Shown piece by piece: positions 1 through 8,614 of a DNA stretch of 64,000 bases. The stretch's first letter is position 1; every line of letters begins with the position of its first letter. The position numbers and the translations under genes were made by a program. Under the pieces are notes generated by a model, which made no database searches, was not told the origin of the DNA, and saw only the letters and a list, made by a program, of their open reading frames with translations. The stretch is from contig CAJXKA010000004.1 in NCBI GenBank assembly GCA_913055655.1, positions 248,001-312,000 of the forward strand, given 5' to 3'. This DNA is from an uncultured Oceanospirillales bacterium. GTDB lineage: Bacteria; Pseudomonadota; Gammaproteobacteria; Xanthomonadales; SZUA-36.

Positions 1-1254
1 CAGGCCGCCGGTCAGCGTGCCCAGGCCGGGAAACGCTTTCAGGGCATTGCCGGCGATGGCCAGGGTCAGGGCGCTCATCTTGCGCACCCGGCCGCCGGCG
101 AGCTTCAGAAACTCGTCGATCTCCATCTCCCGTGCCGGCACGTCGTACAGCGCACACAGTTCCTGCACCAGGCGCGTGGCCAACACCCCCTGGATGACCA
201 GGTCGGAGCCCGGCGCCACCGCCGCCAGCGCGCCGATCATGGCACGGCGGGAATAGGTGCCGACCAGGGCATCGGCTTTCTCATCGCGGTGTGCCTGCCG
301 GGCCGCTTCCAGGCGTTCGGAGGCCAGCAACAGGACGGCCGTGTCGCGCAGTTGTTCCATGAGCGGCGCGTTGCGATCCAGCTGCGACTGGATGGCCCGG
401 CGCAGTGGCTCCACGTCGGCCTTGCGGGTGCGTGTCTCACGCTGCTCGGCGCCGTCGCTGAGCAGGCGCACGACCTCCTCGCGGCCGCCGGTGCGCACGG
501 TGACGATGTCGCGCGGCGCCAGCCCGGTACGCTCGGCCAGGCGCCATCGCAGCGCTTCGAGTTCATCGTCGTCGTAGCGGTCCGACTTGTTCAGGGCCAG
601 CAGCAGCGGCTTGTCCAGCGACCGCAACCGGTCGAGTTCCGTGTACTGGGAAGCCGTCAGGTCACCGTCGACCAGGAACACCACCAGGTGCGCGCGCCGG
701 GCCTCGGCAAGCACCGCCTCGTCGTCGTCCAGGTTGAAGCCCGGCAGGTCGGAAATGACGATCCGGTCGCCGCTATCGGCGTTCCAGTCGAAATGGCGAA
801 CCTGCACCGTGGTGCCGGCGCGCGCATCCGACGGCGCATCGGCTTCGGGCAGCAAGGCCTTTACCAGTGCGCTCTTTCCGGTACTGACTTCCCCGAACAG
901 GGCGATATGGATTCGGCCGCCGGACTTGCGGCGCCGTTGCTCGTGGAGTTCGGCCAGTGCCGGTCCCACGTCAACGCCCGCGGCCGAGGCGTCTTCCAGG
1001 GCCTGCTCCAGGGCTTCCGGCGAAGGCGGCGCGGCGTCGCTTTCGTCGCCCAGCACCGGCCGCGGCCGCAGCCAGCGCCAGGCCAGCGCGGTCAGGCCCA
1101 GCGTCACCGCGGTGACGGCGAAGATCCAGCCGTAGCGAATCCAGGCGGGCGCCGCCGCCAGCCGGCCCCACACCGACAACGCGGTGTCGGTCACGAGCAG
1201 CAACAGGGCGAAGGCGACGACCGCGATGACGGCCAGTGCAACGGCGATGATCAA
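1..1254 (-). CDS. Membrane-anchored Era-like GTPase, C-terminus cut by window edge
   Basis: The reverse-strand frame reads from the left edge to about 1266. It has an N-terminal hydrophobic pair (about residues 1-25 and 35-55), then a P-loop GEVSTGKSAL near residue 121, a G3-type DLPG near 167 and NKSD (G4) near 221. This order is that of an Era/YcjX/DUF697-type GTPase tethered to the inner membrane. A helical C-terminal region with hydrophobic segments continues off the window. The start is uncertain: the frame opens after a TAG at 1302-1300 and has no ATG. TTG at 1254 is given here, but a strong GGAGGGAG lies 8 nt before an ATT at 1266. An ATG at 1294 is in another frame. The GTPase identity is firm from the motifs; the cellular role is unknown. 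Confidence 0.8.
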   Translation of the reverse strand, partial: MIIAVALAVIAVVAFALLLLVTDTALSVWGRLAAAPAWIRYGWIFAVTAVTLGLTALAWRWLRPRPVLGDESDAAPPSPEALEQALEDASAAGVDVGPALAELHEQRRRKSGGRIHIALFGEVSTGKSALVKALLPEADAPSDARAGTTVQVRHFDWNADSGDRIVISDLPGFNLDDDEAVLAEARRAHLVVFLVDGDLTASQYTELDRLRSLDKPLLLALNKSDRYDDDELEALRWRLAERTGLAPRDIVTVRTGGREEVVRLLSDGAEQRETRTRKADVEPLRRAIQSQLDRNAPLMEQLRDTAVLLLASERLEAARQAHRDEKADALVGTYSRRAMIGALAAVAPGSDLVIQGVLATRLVQELCALYDVPAREMEIDEFLKLAGGRVRKMSALTLAIAGNALKAFPGLGTLTGGL

Positions 1255-1351
1255 GCGTACGGGAATGGGGCGTTCTCCCTCCGGGCCAGACCATTGATTC
1301 TAGGGTGGCCAGCCCTGCCGCGACAACGGCCGGTGGTCATGGCAACCGCCG

Positions 1352-2317
1352 CTACGCCACCGCGACGTTCTGAGCAGCAAAGCTGACCCGCCGGCAGATC
1401 TGCTCGATATGGCGGATGTCCGTGCCGCAGCAACCGCCGAGAATGTTGATGTGGGCATTCCGGCGGTTCAGCTCGGCGCACAGTTCGCCGAACTCCACCG
1501 GGTCGCCGTCATCCAGCTCGGTAGCGTTGTCCAGTTCCTCGTGGCTGCATCGCGACGCGTTGCAGCGCACGCCCCGGATCCGCCCGACCCATTCCTCGTC
1601 GCTGTCCAGCAATGCGCTGAAGTGCGTGGGGTGCGCGCAGTTGACCATGTAATACACCGGCGCCGAGTCCGAGGCCGCATCGACCTCGCGGATCGCGTCG
1701 GCCAGGGACTCGCCCGTGGGCAACCGGCCATCGGTCTCGACCGTAAATGACAGTACCACCGGCACACCACATTCCACGGCAGCCCTGGCGATACCGATGC
1801 CTTCGGCGACGTAGTTCAGTGTCATCGCCGTGACCAGGTCGACGTTGCTGTCGGCCAGCCAACGCACCTGGGGCAGATGATAGCGCCGGGCTTCGGCAAC
1901 GCTCATGGTATCGCCGGGCGTGTAGCCGTCCCCGCGGGGCCCGACATTGCCGCTGATGACAATCGGTGCGCCCGGTTTTTCATGCTCGGACCGGACGGCT
2001 TCCAGCAGTGCCACCGCCTTGCGATTCAGGCTTCCCAGGCCTTCATGCGAATCCCCCAGTCGCCCACCCCAGTCGTCGCTGGCGCGCCACGTCGGCGTTT
2101 CCAGCACGGCGCCCAGTCCATTTTCCACGGCCAGCGCCGCGAAGCTGGCGTAGTAGTCGTAAAGTGTGCGAAACCCTTTTTCGCTCTTGAGCAGCGGGTA
2201 CGACGCAAACTCGGGCAGCTCAATGCCGTGATTGAAAACCAGCTCGGTCTCCATACCGGCGTCAGTAATGAAATAGGTGTCCCCAAGCTGGGGCAGTTGA
2301 TCGCGATAGTTCGCCAT
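1352..2317 (-). CDS. Homocysteine S-methyltransferase family protein
   Basis: A 321-residue protein of the MmuM/BHMT TIM-barrel family. It would transfer a methyl group to homocysteine to give methionine, typically from S-methylmethionine or betaine, in the cytoplasm. The zinc-ligand pattern is complete: a Cys in VNCAHP near residue 224 and the paired cysteines of GGCCGTD near residues 294-297. The N-terminal TDAGMETEL matches the family's barrel entry. The ATG at 2317 follows a GGAGGA-type ribosome site (AAGGAGGAC on the minus strand). The gene is divergent from the TetR gene across about 210 bp of AT-rich DNA, so that regulator may control it. The methyl donor cannot be read from sequence; the nearby BCCT-type betaine transporter makes betaine conceivable but not shown. 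Confidence 0.9.
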   Translation of the reverse strand: MANYRDQLPQLGDTYFITDAGMETELVFNHGIELPEFASYPLLKSEKGFRTLYDYYASFAALAVENGLGAVLETPTWRASDDWGGRLGDSHEGLGSLNRKAVALLEAVRSEHEKPGAPIVISGNVGPRGDGYTPGDTMSVAEARRYHLPQVRWLADSNVDLVTAMTLNYVAEGIGIARAAVECGVPVVLSFTVETDGRLPTGESLADAIREVDAASDSAPVYYMVNCAHPTHFSALLDSDEEWVGRIRGVRCNASRCSHEELDNATELDDGDPVEFGELCAELNRRNAHINILGGCCGTDIRHIEQICRRVSFAAQNVAVA

Positions 2318-2529
2318 GATGTCCTCCTTCCAGGGGGCGAAATTGCCCGCTGTTGCTTACTGAAAATGTTAGGAACGGAACCACCCCGAAACCAGTGGGC
2401 GGAAAGTGCTTTTTTAAAACTTTTTTCAGTTCCTGCTATGTTTCAGGGTGTTACGAGTGTCATTGGTGCGGCGCACCGATGGCGTGCGGCAAACAAGGTC
2501 ACGAAAACCTGACCCGGGGTACAGTAAAA

Positions 2530-3138
2530 ATGGCGTCAAAAGGCGAACAGACCCGCATGAAACTGATGGAAATCGCCGAGCAGCACATCCTGCAGAACGG
2601 TTTTTCGGCGACGTCCATCGACGACCTGATCACCGAGGCGGGTATCACCAAGGGCGGATTTTTCTACCACTTCAAGAGCAAGCACGACCTGGCGCAGGCG
2701 CTCATGCGGCACTACCGGGAGAAAGACGAGCTGCTGTTCAGCGACCTTTTCTTGCGCGCCCGCGAACTGACCGACGACCCGCTGCAGCAGATGCTGGTGT
2801 TCGTGAAGCTACTGTCGGAAATGATGGCCGAGATCGAAGACCTGCACCCCGGCTGCCTGGTCGCCTCGTTTACCTACGAGAGCCACCAGGTGAACGAGGA
2901 GATCCGCGAGCTGACAGCCGCGAGCATCCTGGACTGGCGCCGGCTGTTCCGGGAACAGATCGACCGCATCAACGACGTCCGGCCACCGAACATCGACGTG
3001 GATGCCGATACCCTGGCAGACATGCTGTCCACCATCCTGGAAGGCGGAATCATCGTCTCGCGAGCGGTCAACCAGAAGGACATCCTGGTGCGGCAACTGC
3101 TGGAGTACCGCAATTACCTGGGCCTGCTGTACGGCTGA
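2530..3138 (+). CDS. TetR/AcrR family transcriptional regulator
   Basis: A 202-residue regulator from ATG 2530. The N-terminal helix-turn-helix spans about residues 8-55 (EIAEQHILQNGFSATSIDDL, then GITKGGFFYHFKSK), the canonical TetR DNA-binding domain. The rest is the helical ligand-binding and dimer domain, of the LmrA/YxaF/NemR-like type judging by the GCLVAS segment. An upstream in-frame start at 2353 would add 59 unlikely residues that cross the promoter region, so the later ATG is preferred. It is divergent from the homocysteine methyltransferase gene and probably represses that promoter and its own. The ligand is unknown. Confidence 0.88.
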   Translation: MASKGEQTRMKLMEIAEQHILQNGFSATSIDDLITEAGITKGGFFYHFKSKHDLAQALMRHYREKDELLFSDLFLRARELTDDPLQQMLVFVKLLSEMMAEIEDLHPGCLVASFTYESHQVNEEIRELTAASILDWRRLFREQIDRINDVRPPNIDVDADTLADMLSTILEGGIIVSRAVNQKDILVRQLLEYRNYLGLLYG

Positions 3139-3196
3139 CCGGTTACCGGGCACCCGCTTCTGCACTTCGAATTCAGTCGGCCGGTGGGGACGGGGT

Positions 3197-4909
3197 CTAC
3201 GTCGCCCCGGCATTTCGCCAGTTGTCGATCAGTCGCAGCACGTCGTCGCGCTGGCTGAGCGCCAGCAGGACGAGCAGGTCGCCCGGGCGGGCATCGTCCA
3301 GCACGGCGCGCACCGAGGACACCGGGTCGGTGAAGATGTCGATCGCGCCGGGCGCCAGGCCCGCCGCCACCGCGAACCCGCGAATCAGTGCCGGTATGGC
3401 CCCCGGCGCGCGACCACGCTCGTAGCCGGGCAGGTCGCAGGTGACCAGGTGGTCGGGGTGCATCTCCAGCGCGGCGTTCACCATGTCACGGATATCCCGG
3501 TCCGCGCGATCGCCGGCCTGTGACATCAGCAACACCCGCCGTTGCGCCGGCATCGCCGCCACCATCCGCGCCAGGGCGCGCATGCCGTGCTCGTTGTGGG
3601 CGAAGTCGACCAGGATACGCACGCCGCGCGCTTCGAAGCAGTTGCTGCGTCCCGGGTTGTCCTGCGCGTCACCGCGAAACGCGGCCAGGCCGGTGCGAAT
3701 CGCGTCATCATCCACGCCCAGCGCCTGGCAGAGCAGCATCGCGCCCAGCGCATTCTGTATGTTGTGACGTGCCGCACCGCCCAGGGTCGCGGGAATCTCA
3801 TCGGCAGCGATGATGCGGCGTTGAGCCTCGCCTTCCGCCAGCACCAGCCAGCCGTCTTCCAGCACGGCAGCGCGTCCACCCGCTTCACGGTGGGCACGCA
3901 GCAGCGGATGGCCGGGATCGAGGGAGAACCACGCCAGCGGCTGGTCCAGCCCGGCGGCGAAATCGACGCAACCGGCGTCGTCGGCATTGAGGATCAGCGG
4001 CGCATCACCGTGCAGGGCGCGACGGACGATGAACTTGGCCTCGACCAGTTCCGGGACGGTGTTGATGCCGTAGTTGCCAAGATGGTCCGCGGCCACGTTG
4101 GTGACCAGCGCCGCGGAAGCCCGGTCGACGCCCAGCCCGCGGCGCAACAGGCCGCCGCGCGCGGTTTCCAGGACCGCGACCTCGGTGTCCGCATGCCGCA
4201 GCAAGGTGCGTGCGCCACCGGTACCGGAGTAGTCGCCGCGGTCGAGAATCGCCTGGCCGACGCGAATCCAGTCGGTGGAGGTCAGGCCGGCGCGCAGGCC
4301 GGCCGCGGCGAGAATGGCGGCGGACATGCGCACGGTGGTGGATTTGCCGTTGGTGCCGGTGACCAGCGCGACCGGGATGGCGCCGGCCTGGTTCCAGTCG
4401 ACGTGCTCGGGGCTGGGCAGCTGGTCCGGGGGCCAGGTTTTCGCATCTGCGCCGTGCCCCACCGAAACCGCGTCGTCGTCCCACAGGAAAGGCACACCAT
4501 GCCGGGCGGCCGCGGCCTGCAACGCCAGCAGCGCCGGGTTGGCCTCCCCGGCGAACAGCCCGGCCAGCCGTGCGGCCTCGGCGGAAAAATCCGCCGCGTC
4601 CTTGCCCCCAAGCGCAGCCCGCGCGGCGCCGAAGGCCACCTCGTTGAGTTCGCACATGGTGTACAGCGCGTCGATGGGTGCGCTCACCAGCAGGCTGGCG
4701 CCGCCGTCGAAGGTCCGGTGTGTGAGTTGTTCATCGCCACGGCCCGTGGCTTCGAGCAGCCTGGTCACGGCGTCTTGCCAGGCCGCGATGAAAGCCGATG
4801 GGTCGCCGTCGCAGGCCATGTCGATGATGGCGGCGGGCCGGTCCCAGAACAGGTTGGCGCCGGTCAGGCGCCGGCTGTCGGTCAGTTCCGGCAACGCGGG
4901 TTCAGTCAC
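3197..4909 (-). CDS. Mur ligase-like cyanophycin synthetase paralogue (no ATP-grasp domain)
   Basis: A protein of about 570 residues resembling the C-terminal Mur-ligase half of cyanophycin synthetase. It has the nucleotide-binding loop TGTNGKSTT near residue 183, a TARGGLLRRG stretch, AADHLGNYG and the later DFAHNEHG motif, all shared with the adjacent CphA. It lacks the ATP-grasp domain that would add one of the two amino acids. Known CphA uses ATP-grasp for Asp and the Mur-like domain for Arg, so this protein could do only one half-reaction or extend a different primer; that is inference. GTG at 4909 overlaps the cphA stop (GTGACTGA), which suggests translational coupling; a TTG at 4933 is the alternative. 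It is the last gene of the cyanophycin operon. Confidence 0.82.
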   Translation of the reverse strand: MTEPALPELTDSRRLTGANLFWDRPAAIIDMACDGDPSAFIAAWQDAVTRLLEATGRGDEQLTHRTFDGGASLLVSAPIDALYTMCELNEVAFGAARAALGGKDAADFSAEAARLAGLFAGEANPALLALQAAAARHGVPFLWDDDAVSVGHGADAKTWPPDQLPSPEHVDWNQAGAIPVALVTGTNGKSTTVRMSAAILAAAGLRAGLTSTDWIRVGQAILDRGDYSGTGGARTLLRHADTEVAVLETARGGLLRRGLGVDRASAALVTNVAADHLGNYGINTVPELVEAKFIVRRALHGDAPLILNADDAGCVDFAAGLDQPLAWFSLDPGHPLLRAHREAGGRAAVLEDGWLVLAEGEAQRRIIAADEIPATLGGAARHNIQNALGAMLLCQALGVDDDAIRTGLAAFRGDAQDNPGRSNCFEARGVRILVDFAHNEHGMRALARMVAAMPAQRRVLLMSQAGDRADRDIRDMVNAALEMHPDHLVTCDLPGYERGRAPGAIPALIRGFAVAAGLAPGAIDIFTDPVSSVRAVLDDARPGDLLVLLALSQRDDVLRLIDNWRNAGAT

Positions 4910-7709
4910 CGTCCTCGGTGTCCTGGCGGGCAATCCTTACGCCGCGCTCGTCGCGAATCAGCTCCTCGCCATGTTCCAGGCGGAACGCACCCGGGTCCTC
5001 CTCGATATAGCTCTGCCCCTGGCGCGCATCGTCATCCGGCCCCTTGCCGCTGTCGAAATTGATCACCTGCTTCCAGGTGTGGGTGATGTTGTCACCGAAA
5101 ATCACCAGCAGGTCACCCTCGCGGGCCAGCTCCAGCGCCGCGGCAACGGCGGCGGGTTCATCGGGGATGACCTCCACGGCCTTCGCATCCACGCCGCGCT
5201 CCAGCAGCCGCGCGCGCATCATCTGCGGCACCTCGTCCTCGCCGCGGCCACGACGGTTGTCGTCGGCCTTGCAGATGAAATGATCGAAATGGCCGGCCAC
5301 CTCGTCGGCGATGGCCAGGACATCCTCGTCGCGGCGGTCGCCGGGTGCGCTGATCACCACGATACGCTGGCCGGCCACTTCCAGGCGGTCGACCAGTTGG
5401 CAGACGGCGCGCATCGCGGCCGGATTATGGCCATAGTCGAGGATCACCTTGAACGGGTGTTCGTCGTACACGTTCATGCGCCCCGGCGCCTGGAAGAACG
5501 TGGTGTTGAACGTGCGCAGGCCGTGACGGATGTCCTCCAGCGACTTGCCCAGGCCGTGCGCCAGCGCGGCAGCGAACATGGCGTTCTGCACGTTGTGCGT
5601 GGCCTTGCCTTCCAGGGTGGCGGGGATCAGGTAGGTCCACAGCAACCGGAAATGCGCCCCGTTGTCGTACAGCGTGATCATGTCGCCATTGATGCCCTGC
5701 TCCAGCACCACCGCGCGGCCGCCCGAGCGCACGTGCTCGCGCACCAGTGCGTGCGCCGGGTTCATGGTGACGTAGCACAGGTGTTCGGCCTCGCAATAAT
5801 CGGCCATGTGCAGGCACAGATCGTCATCGGCGTTCAGCACCGCGGTGCCCTGCGCCACTTCCACCACCACGCGCTTGATCTCGGCCAGCTGCTCCAGGGT
5901 ATCGATACCCTTCAGCCCCAGGTGGTCCGAAGACACGTTGAGACAGGCGGCGACCGTGCTGTGCCGATAGCCCATGCCGGCGCGCAGCAGGCCACCCCGT
6001 GCGGTTTCCATCACCGCGATATCGACGCCCGGGTCACGCAGGACGATCTGCGCCGACTGCGGGCCGGTCATGTCGCCCTTCACCGACAGGCGGCCGTCGA
6101 TATACACGCCATCGGTCGACGTCATGCCCACCACGTGCCCGGCCGACTTGAGAATATGCGCCAGCATGCGCGACGTCGTGGTCTTGCCGTTGGTGCCGGT
6201 AATGCCCGCGATCGGAATACGATGCGGCGTGTCCGACGGAAACAGCATGTCGATGACCTTGCCCGCGACATCGCGCGGCTCGCCCTCCGACGGGGCGACA
6301 TGCATGCGAAAACCGGGCGCGGCATTGACCTCGACGATGGCGCCGCCAATCGACTTCCAGCTGCGCGAAATGTCCTGTGTCAGGAAGTCCACGCCGCCAA
6401 CATCAAGCCCCACCGCCCGAACGGCGCGTTCGGCCATTTCCCGGTTGTCCGGGTGCACCACGTCGGTCATGTCGATGGCGGTGCCGCCGGTGGACAGGTT
6501 GGCGGTGGAACGCAGGTAGAAAATCTCGCCCTGCTGTAACACGGTGTCGGCGTTGTAACCGGCCTTGGCCAGCAGGCGTTCGGCCTGGTGGTCGAGCTCC
6601 AGGCGGGTCAGCACCTTTTCATGGCCGATGCCGCGCCTGGGGTCCAGGTTGACCTCGTCGACCAGCTGGCTGATGGTCTGCCTGCCGTCGCCGACCACGT
6701 GGCCGGGCACCCGCTTGGCCACGGCCACGAGTTCGCCGTTGACCACCAGCATGCGATGGTCGAAGCCCTCGATGAAGGACTCCACCAGCACACTGCGCCC
6801 GCGCGCGGACTCCAGCGCCTTCTCGTAGGCGACACGCACCTGGTCGTCATTCACCAGGTTGATGGACACGCCACGGCCGTGATTGGCGTCAAGCGGTTTG
6901 ACCACCACCGGAAAACCGATTCGATTCGCCGCGGCCAGCGCCCGCCGTTCGCGGGTCACCACGATCTGCCGCGGCACCGGCAGGCCCAGGTCGCGGAGCA
7001 GCGTATGGGTTTCTTCCTTGTCGCAGGAAATCTCCACCGCGATGTGCGGCGTCTTCGAGGTAATGGTGGCCTGGATGCGCTGCTGGTACTTGCCGTGGCC
7101 GAACTGCACCAGCGAGTACTCGTTGAGCCGCAGCCAGGGAATATCGCGCTCCTCGGCGGCACGCACCAGCGAGGCGGTGCTTGGGCCGAGCTCCTTCCGC
7201 TGCGCAAAGCGGATGAAATCGTCACGCTCTTCGTCGAAGTCGAAATCGGCGTCAACATCATCGGACAGCGCCTCCCGCAGGTCGGCCGGCAGCAGGCTGA
7301 GCAGCAACTGGCGGGCGATCCGCGCCGCCTCCAGGCCCACGTCGCGCTGGTGGTACTCGAAGACCATGTTGTACTGGCCGCTGTCGACGTCGCCGATGCT
7401 GCGGGTGCGCCCGAAGGACACGTCCGAGCCGGCCATGTTCTGCAACTCGATGGTGGCGTGTTCCCAGGTATGCGCCATCCAGGTGCCCTCGTCCTCGCGC
7501 AGCCGGCGCAGGAAACCACCGGGCTCGCCATAGGAGCAGCCGTGGCTGGCCAGGCCGGGCAATGCGTCGACCAGGGCGTCGATAAACGCCGGACCCAGCT
7601 TCGCCGATGGCCACTGTTCCAGCACGCCGATGTCGACCTGGTGACGGATCACCGGGAAGTGCGCGTACTGGTTGGGGCCCACGTAAACGTTGGTGGCGAG
7701 GATTTTCAT
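4902..7709 (-). CDS. cphA: Cyanophycin synthetase CphA
   Basis: A 935-residue enzyme that polymerises aspartate and arginine (multi-L-arginyl-poly-L-aspartate) with ATP, in the cytoplasm. The N-terminal domain opens with MKILATNVYVGPN and contains the TWEHATIELQ region. The central ATP-grasp domain carries VVKPLDANHGRGVS. The C-terminal Mur-ligase domain has GITGTNGKTTTSRML near residue 501, TARGGLLRAGMGY and LDYGHNPAAM. The length is slightly above the usual 870-900 residues because of an acidic tail. Downstream it overlaps the second Mur-ligase gene; upstream, cyanophycinase and isoaspartyl dipeptidase are co-oriented. Synthesis and breakdown of the nitrogen reserve are therefore encoded together. 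Confidence 0.95.
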   Translation of the reverse strand: MKILATNVYVGPNQYAHFPVIRHQVDIGVLEQWPSAKLGPAFIDALVDALPGLASHGCSYGEPGGFLRRLREDEGTWMAHTWEHATIELQNMAGSDVSFGRTRSIGDVDSGQYNMVFEYHQRDVGLEAARIARQLLLSLLPADLREALSDDVDADFDFDEERDDFIRFAQRKELGPSTASLVRAAEERDIPWLRLNEYSLVQFGHGKYQQRIQATITSKTPHIAVEISCDKEETHTLLRDLGLPVPRQIVVTRERRALAAANRIGFPVVVKPLDANHGRGVSINLVNDDQVRVAYEKALESARGRSVLVESFIEGFDHRMLVVNGELVAVAKRVPGHVVGDGRQTISQLVDEVNLDPRRGIGHEKVLTRLELDHQAERLLAKAGYNADTVLQQGEIFYLRSTANLSTGGTAIDMTDVVHPDNREMAERAVRAVGLDVGGVDFLTQDISRSWKSIGGAIVEVNAAPGFRMHVAPSEGEPRDVAGKVIDMLFPSDTPHRIPIAGITGTNGKTTTSRMLAHILKSAGHVVGMTSTDGVYIDGRLSVKGDMTGPQSAQIVLRDPGVDIAVMETARGGLLRAGMGYRHSTVAACLNVSSDHLGLKGIDTLEQLAEIKRVVVEVAQGTAVLNADDDLCLHMADYCEAEHLCYVTMNPAHALVREHVRSGGRAVVLEQGINGDMITLYDNGAHFRLLWTYLIPATLEGKATHNVQNAMFAAALAHGLGKSLEDIRHGLRTFNTTFFQAPGRMNVYDEHPFKVILDYGHNPAAMRAVCQLVDRLEVAGQRIVVISAPGDRRDEDVLAIADEVAGHFDHFICKADDNRRGRGEDEVPQMMRARLLERGVDAKAVEVIPDEPAAVAAALELAREGDLLVIFGDNITHTWKQVINFDSGKGPDDDARQGQSYIEEDPGAFRLEHGEELIRDERGVRIARQDTEDGD

Positions 7710-7782
7710 GCGTGGGCCATTGTTGCCAGGGGGGCTGAAATGTTACCCGTGTTACCAGGGAGGTGAAAGGGAGGCTGACCCG

Positions 7783-8607
7783 TCACCCGTCACCCGTCAC
7801 CAAAGCCTCGCGCTTCTCCAGGTCATAGCGCGCGCCTTCCGCCAGCACGTGCAGTCGCAGGTCGGTCAGGGTCACCGCCTGGGCCCTGCGCACCCGGCTC
7901 ATGGACGAATGTCGCAAACCGGATGGATCGATCACCGTGACCGTGCCGCGCCCCACCACTTCAAACACACCATCGGCATTGATGAACGCCGCGGTGTTCT
8001 CGTCGATCCCCAGGCCACAGATGAAGGGGTTGAACGACAGCGCCGACAACAGGCGGCCCATGCGACCACGCTGGCTGAAATGCTGGTCGACGATGGCGCG
8101 GTTGGTCAGGCCCAGGCCGGGCGCGAGCTCGACACCGGATTCGCGCGGGGAAGGCCCGCTGCGACCGCCGGCGATCATGTGCTCGGACATGATGGCCGCG
8201 CCCGCGGAAGTGCCGGCCACCGGCACGCCCTGGGCATGACGCCGGCGAATGGCGCGCGCCACCGGCGTGCCACCCAGGATGGTGGACAGGCGAAGCTGGT
8301 TACCGCCGGTCATGAAAATGCCGGTGGCCACATCCAGCTTGGCCACGATCTGTTCTTCGAAACACTGCTCGCGCGTCTCGACCGGCATGCACAGGGCCCG
8401 GGCATCCATTTCCTCGAACAGTTCGACGTAGGCGGGGCCGGTCTCGTCCAGCTGCGATGCAGTGGGGATGACCAGGATCTTCGCCGCCTCGCCGCCACAC
8501 AGCTCTACGAAGCGCTTGAGTATGACGCTGTCCTTGCGTTTACCCTCGGCGCCGCCGATGGGGATCAGCCAGCCGCGCTGGCCGGATTCTTGGGGTACTG
8601 ACGGCAT
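7783..8607 (-). CDS. cphB: Cyanophycinase CphB
   Basis: A 274-residue serine exopeptidase of family S51 that cuts cyanophycin to beta-Asp-Arg dipeptides. The nucleophile motif GTSAGA lies at about residues 130-135. GGNQLRL and the IDENTAA segment are family signatures. There is no signal peptide, so it should act on intracellular granules. It sits 7 bp after the isoaspartyl dipeptidase stop and 73 bp before the cphA start, all on the minus strand. Length matches the family. Confidence 0.94.
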   Translation of the reverse strand: MPSVPQESGQRGWLIPIGGAEGKRKDSVILKRFVELCGGEAAKILVIPTASQLDETGPAYVELFEEMDARALCMPVETREQCFEEQIVAKLDVATGIFMTGGNQLRLSTILGGTPVARAIRRRHAQGVPVAGTSAGAAIMSEHMIAGGRSGPSPRESGVELAPGLGLTNRAIVDQHFSQRGRMGRLLSALSFNPFICGLGIDENTAAFINADGVFEVVGRGTVTVIDPSGLRHSSMSRVRRAQAVTLTDLRLHVLAEGARYDLEKREALVTGDG

Positions 8608-8614
8608 AAGCGGT

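Noticed and set aside
4275..6539. A 754-residue plus-strand open frame over the cyanophycin genes
   Set aside because: It is an antisense shadow of two high-GC minus-strand genes with complete domain motifs; the plus-strand product is low-complexity and unlike any protein.
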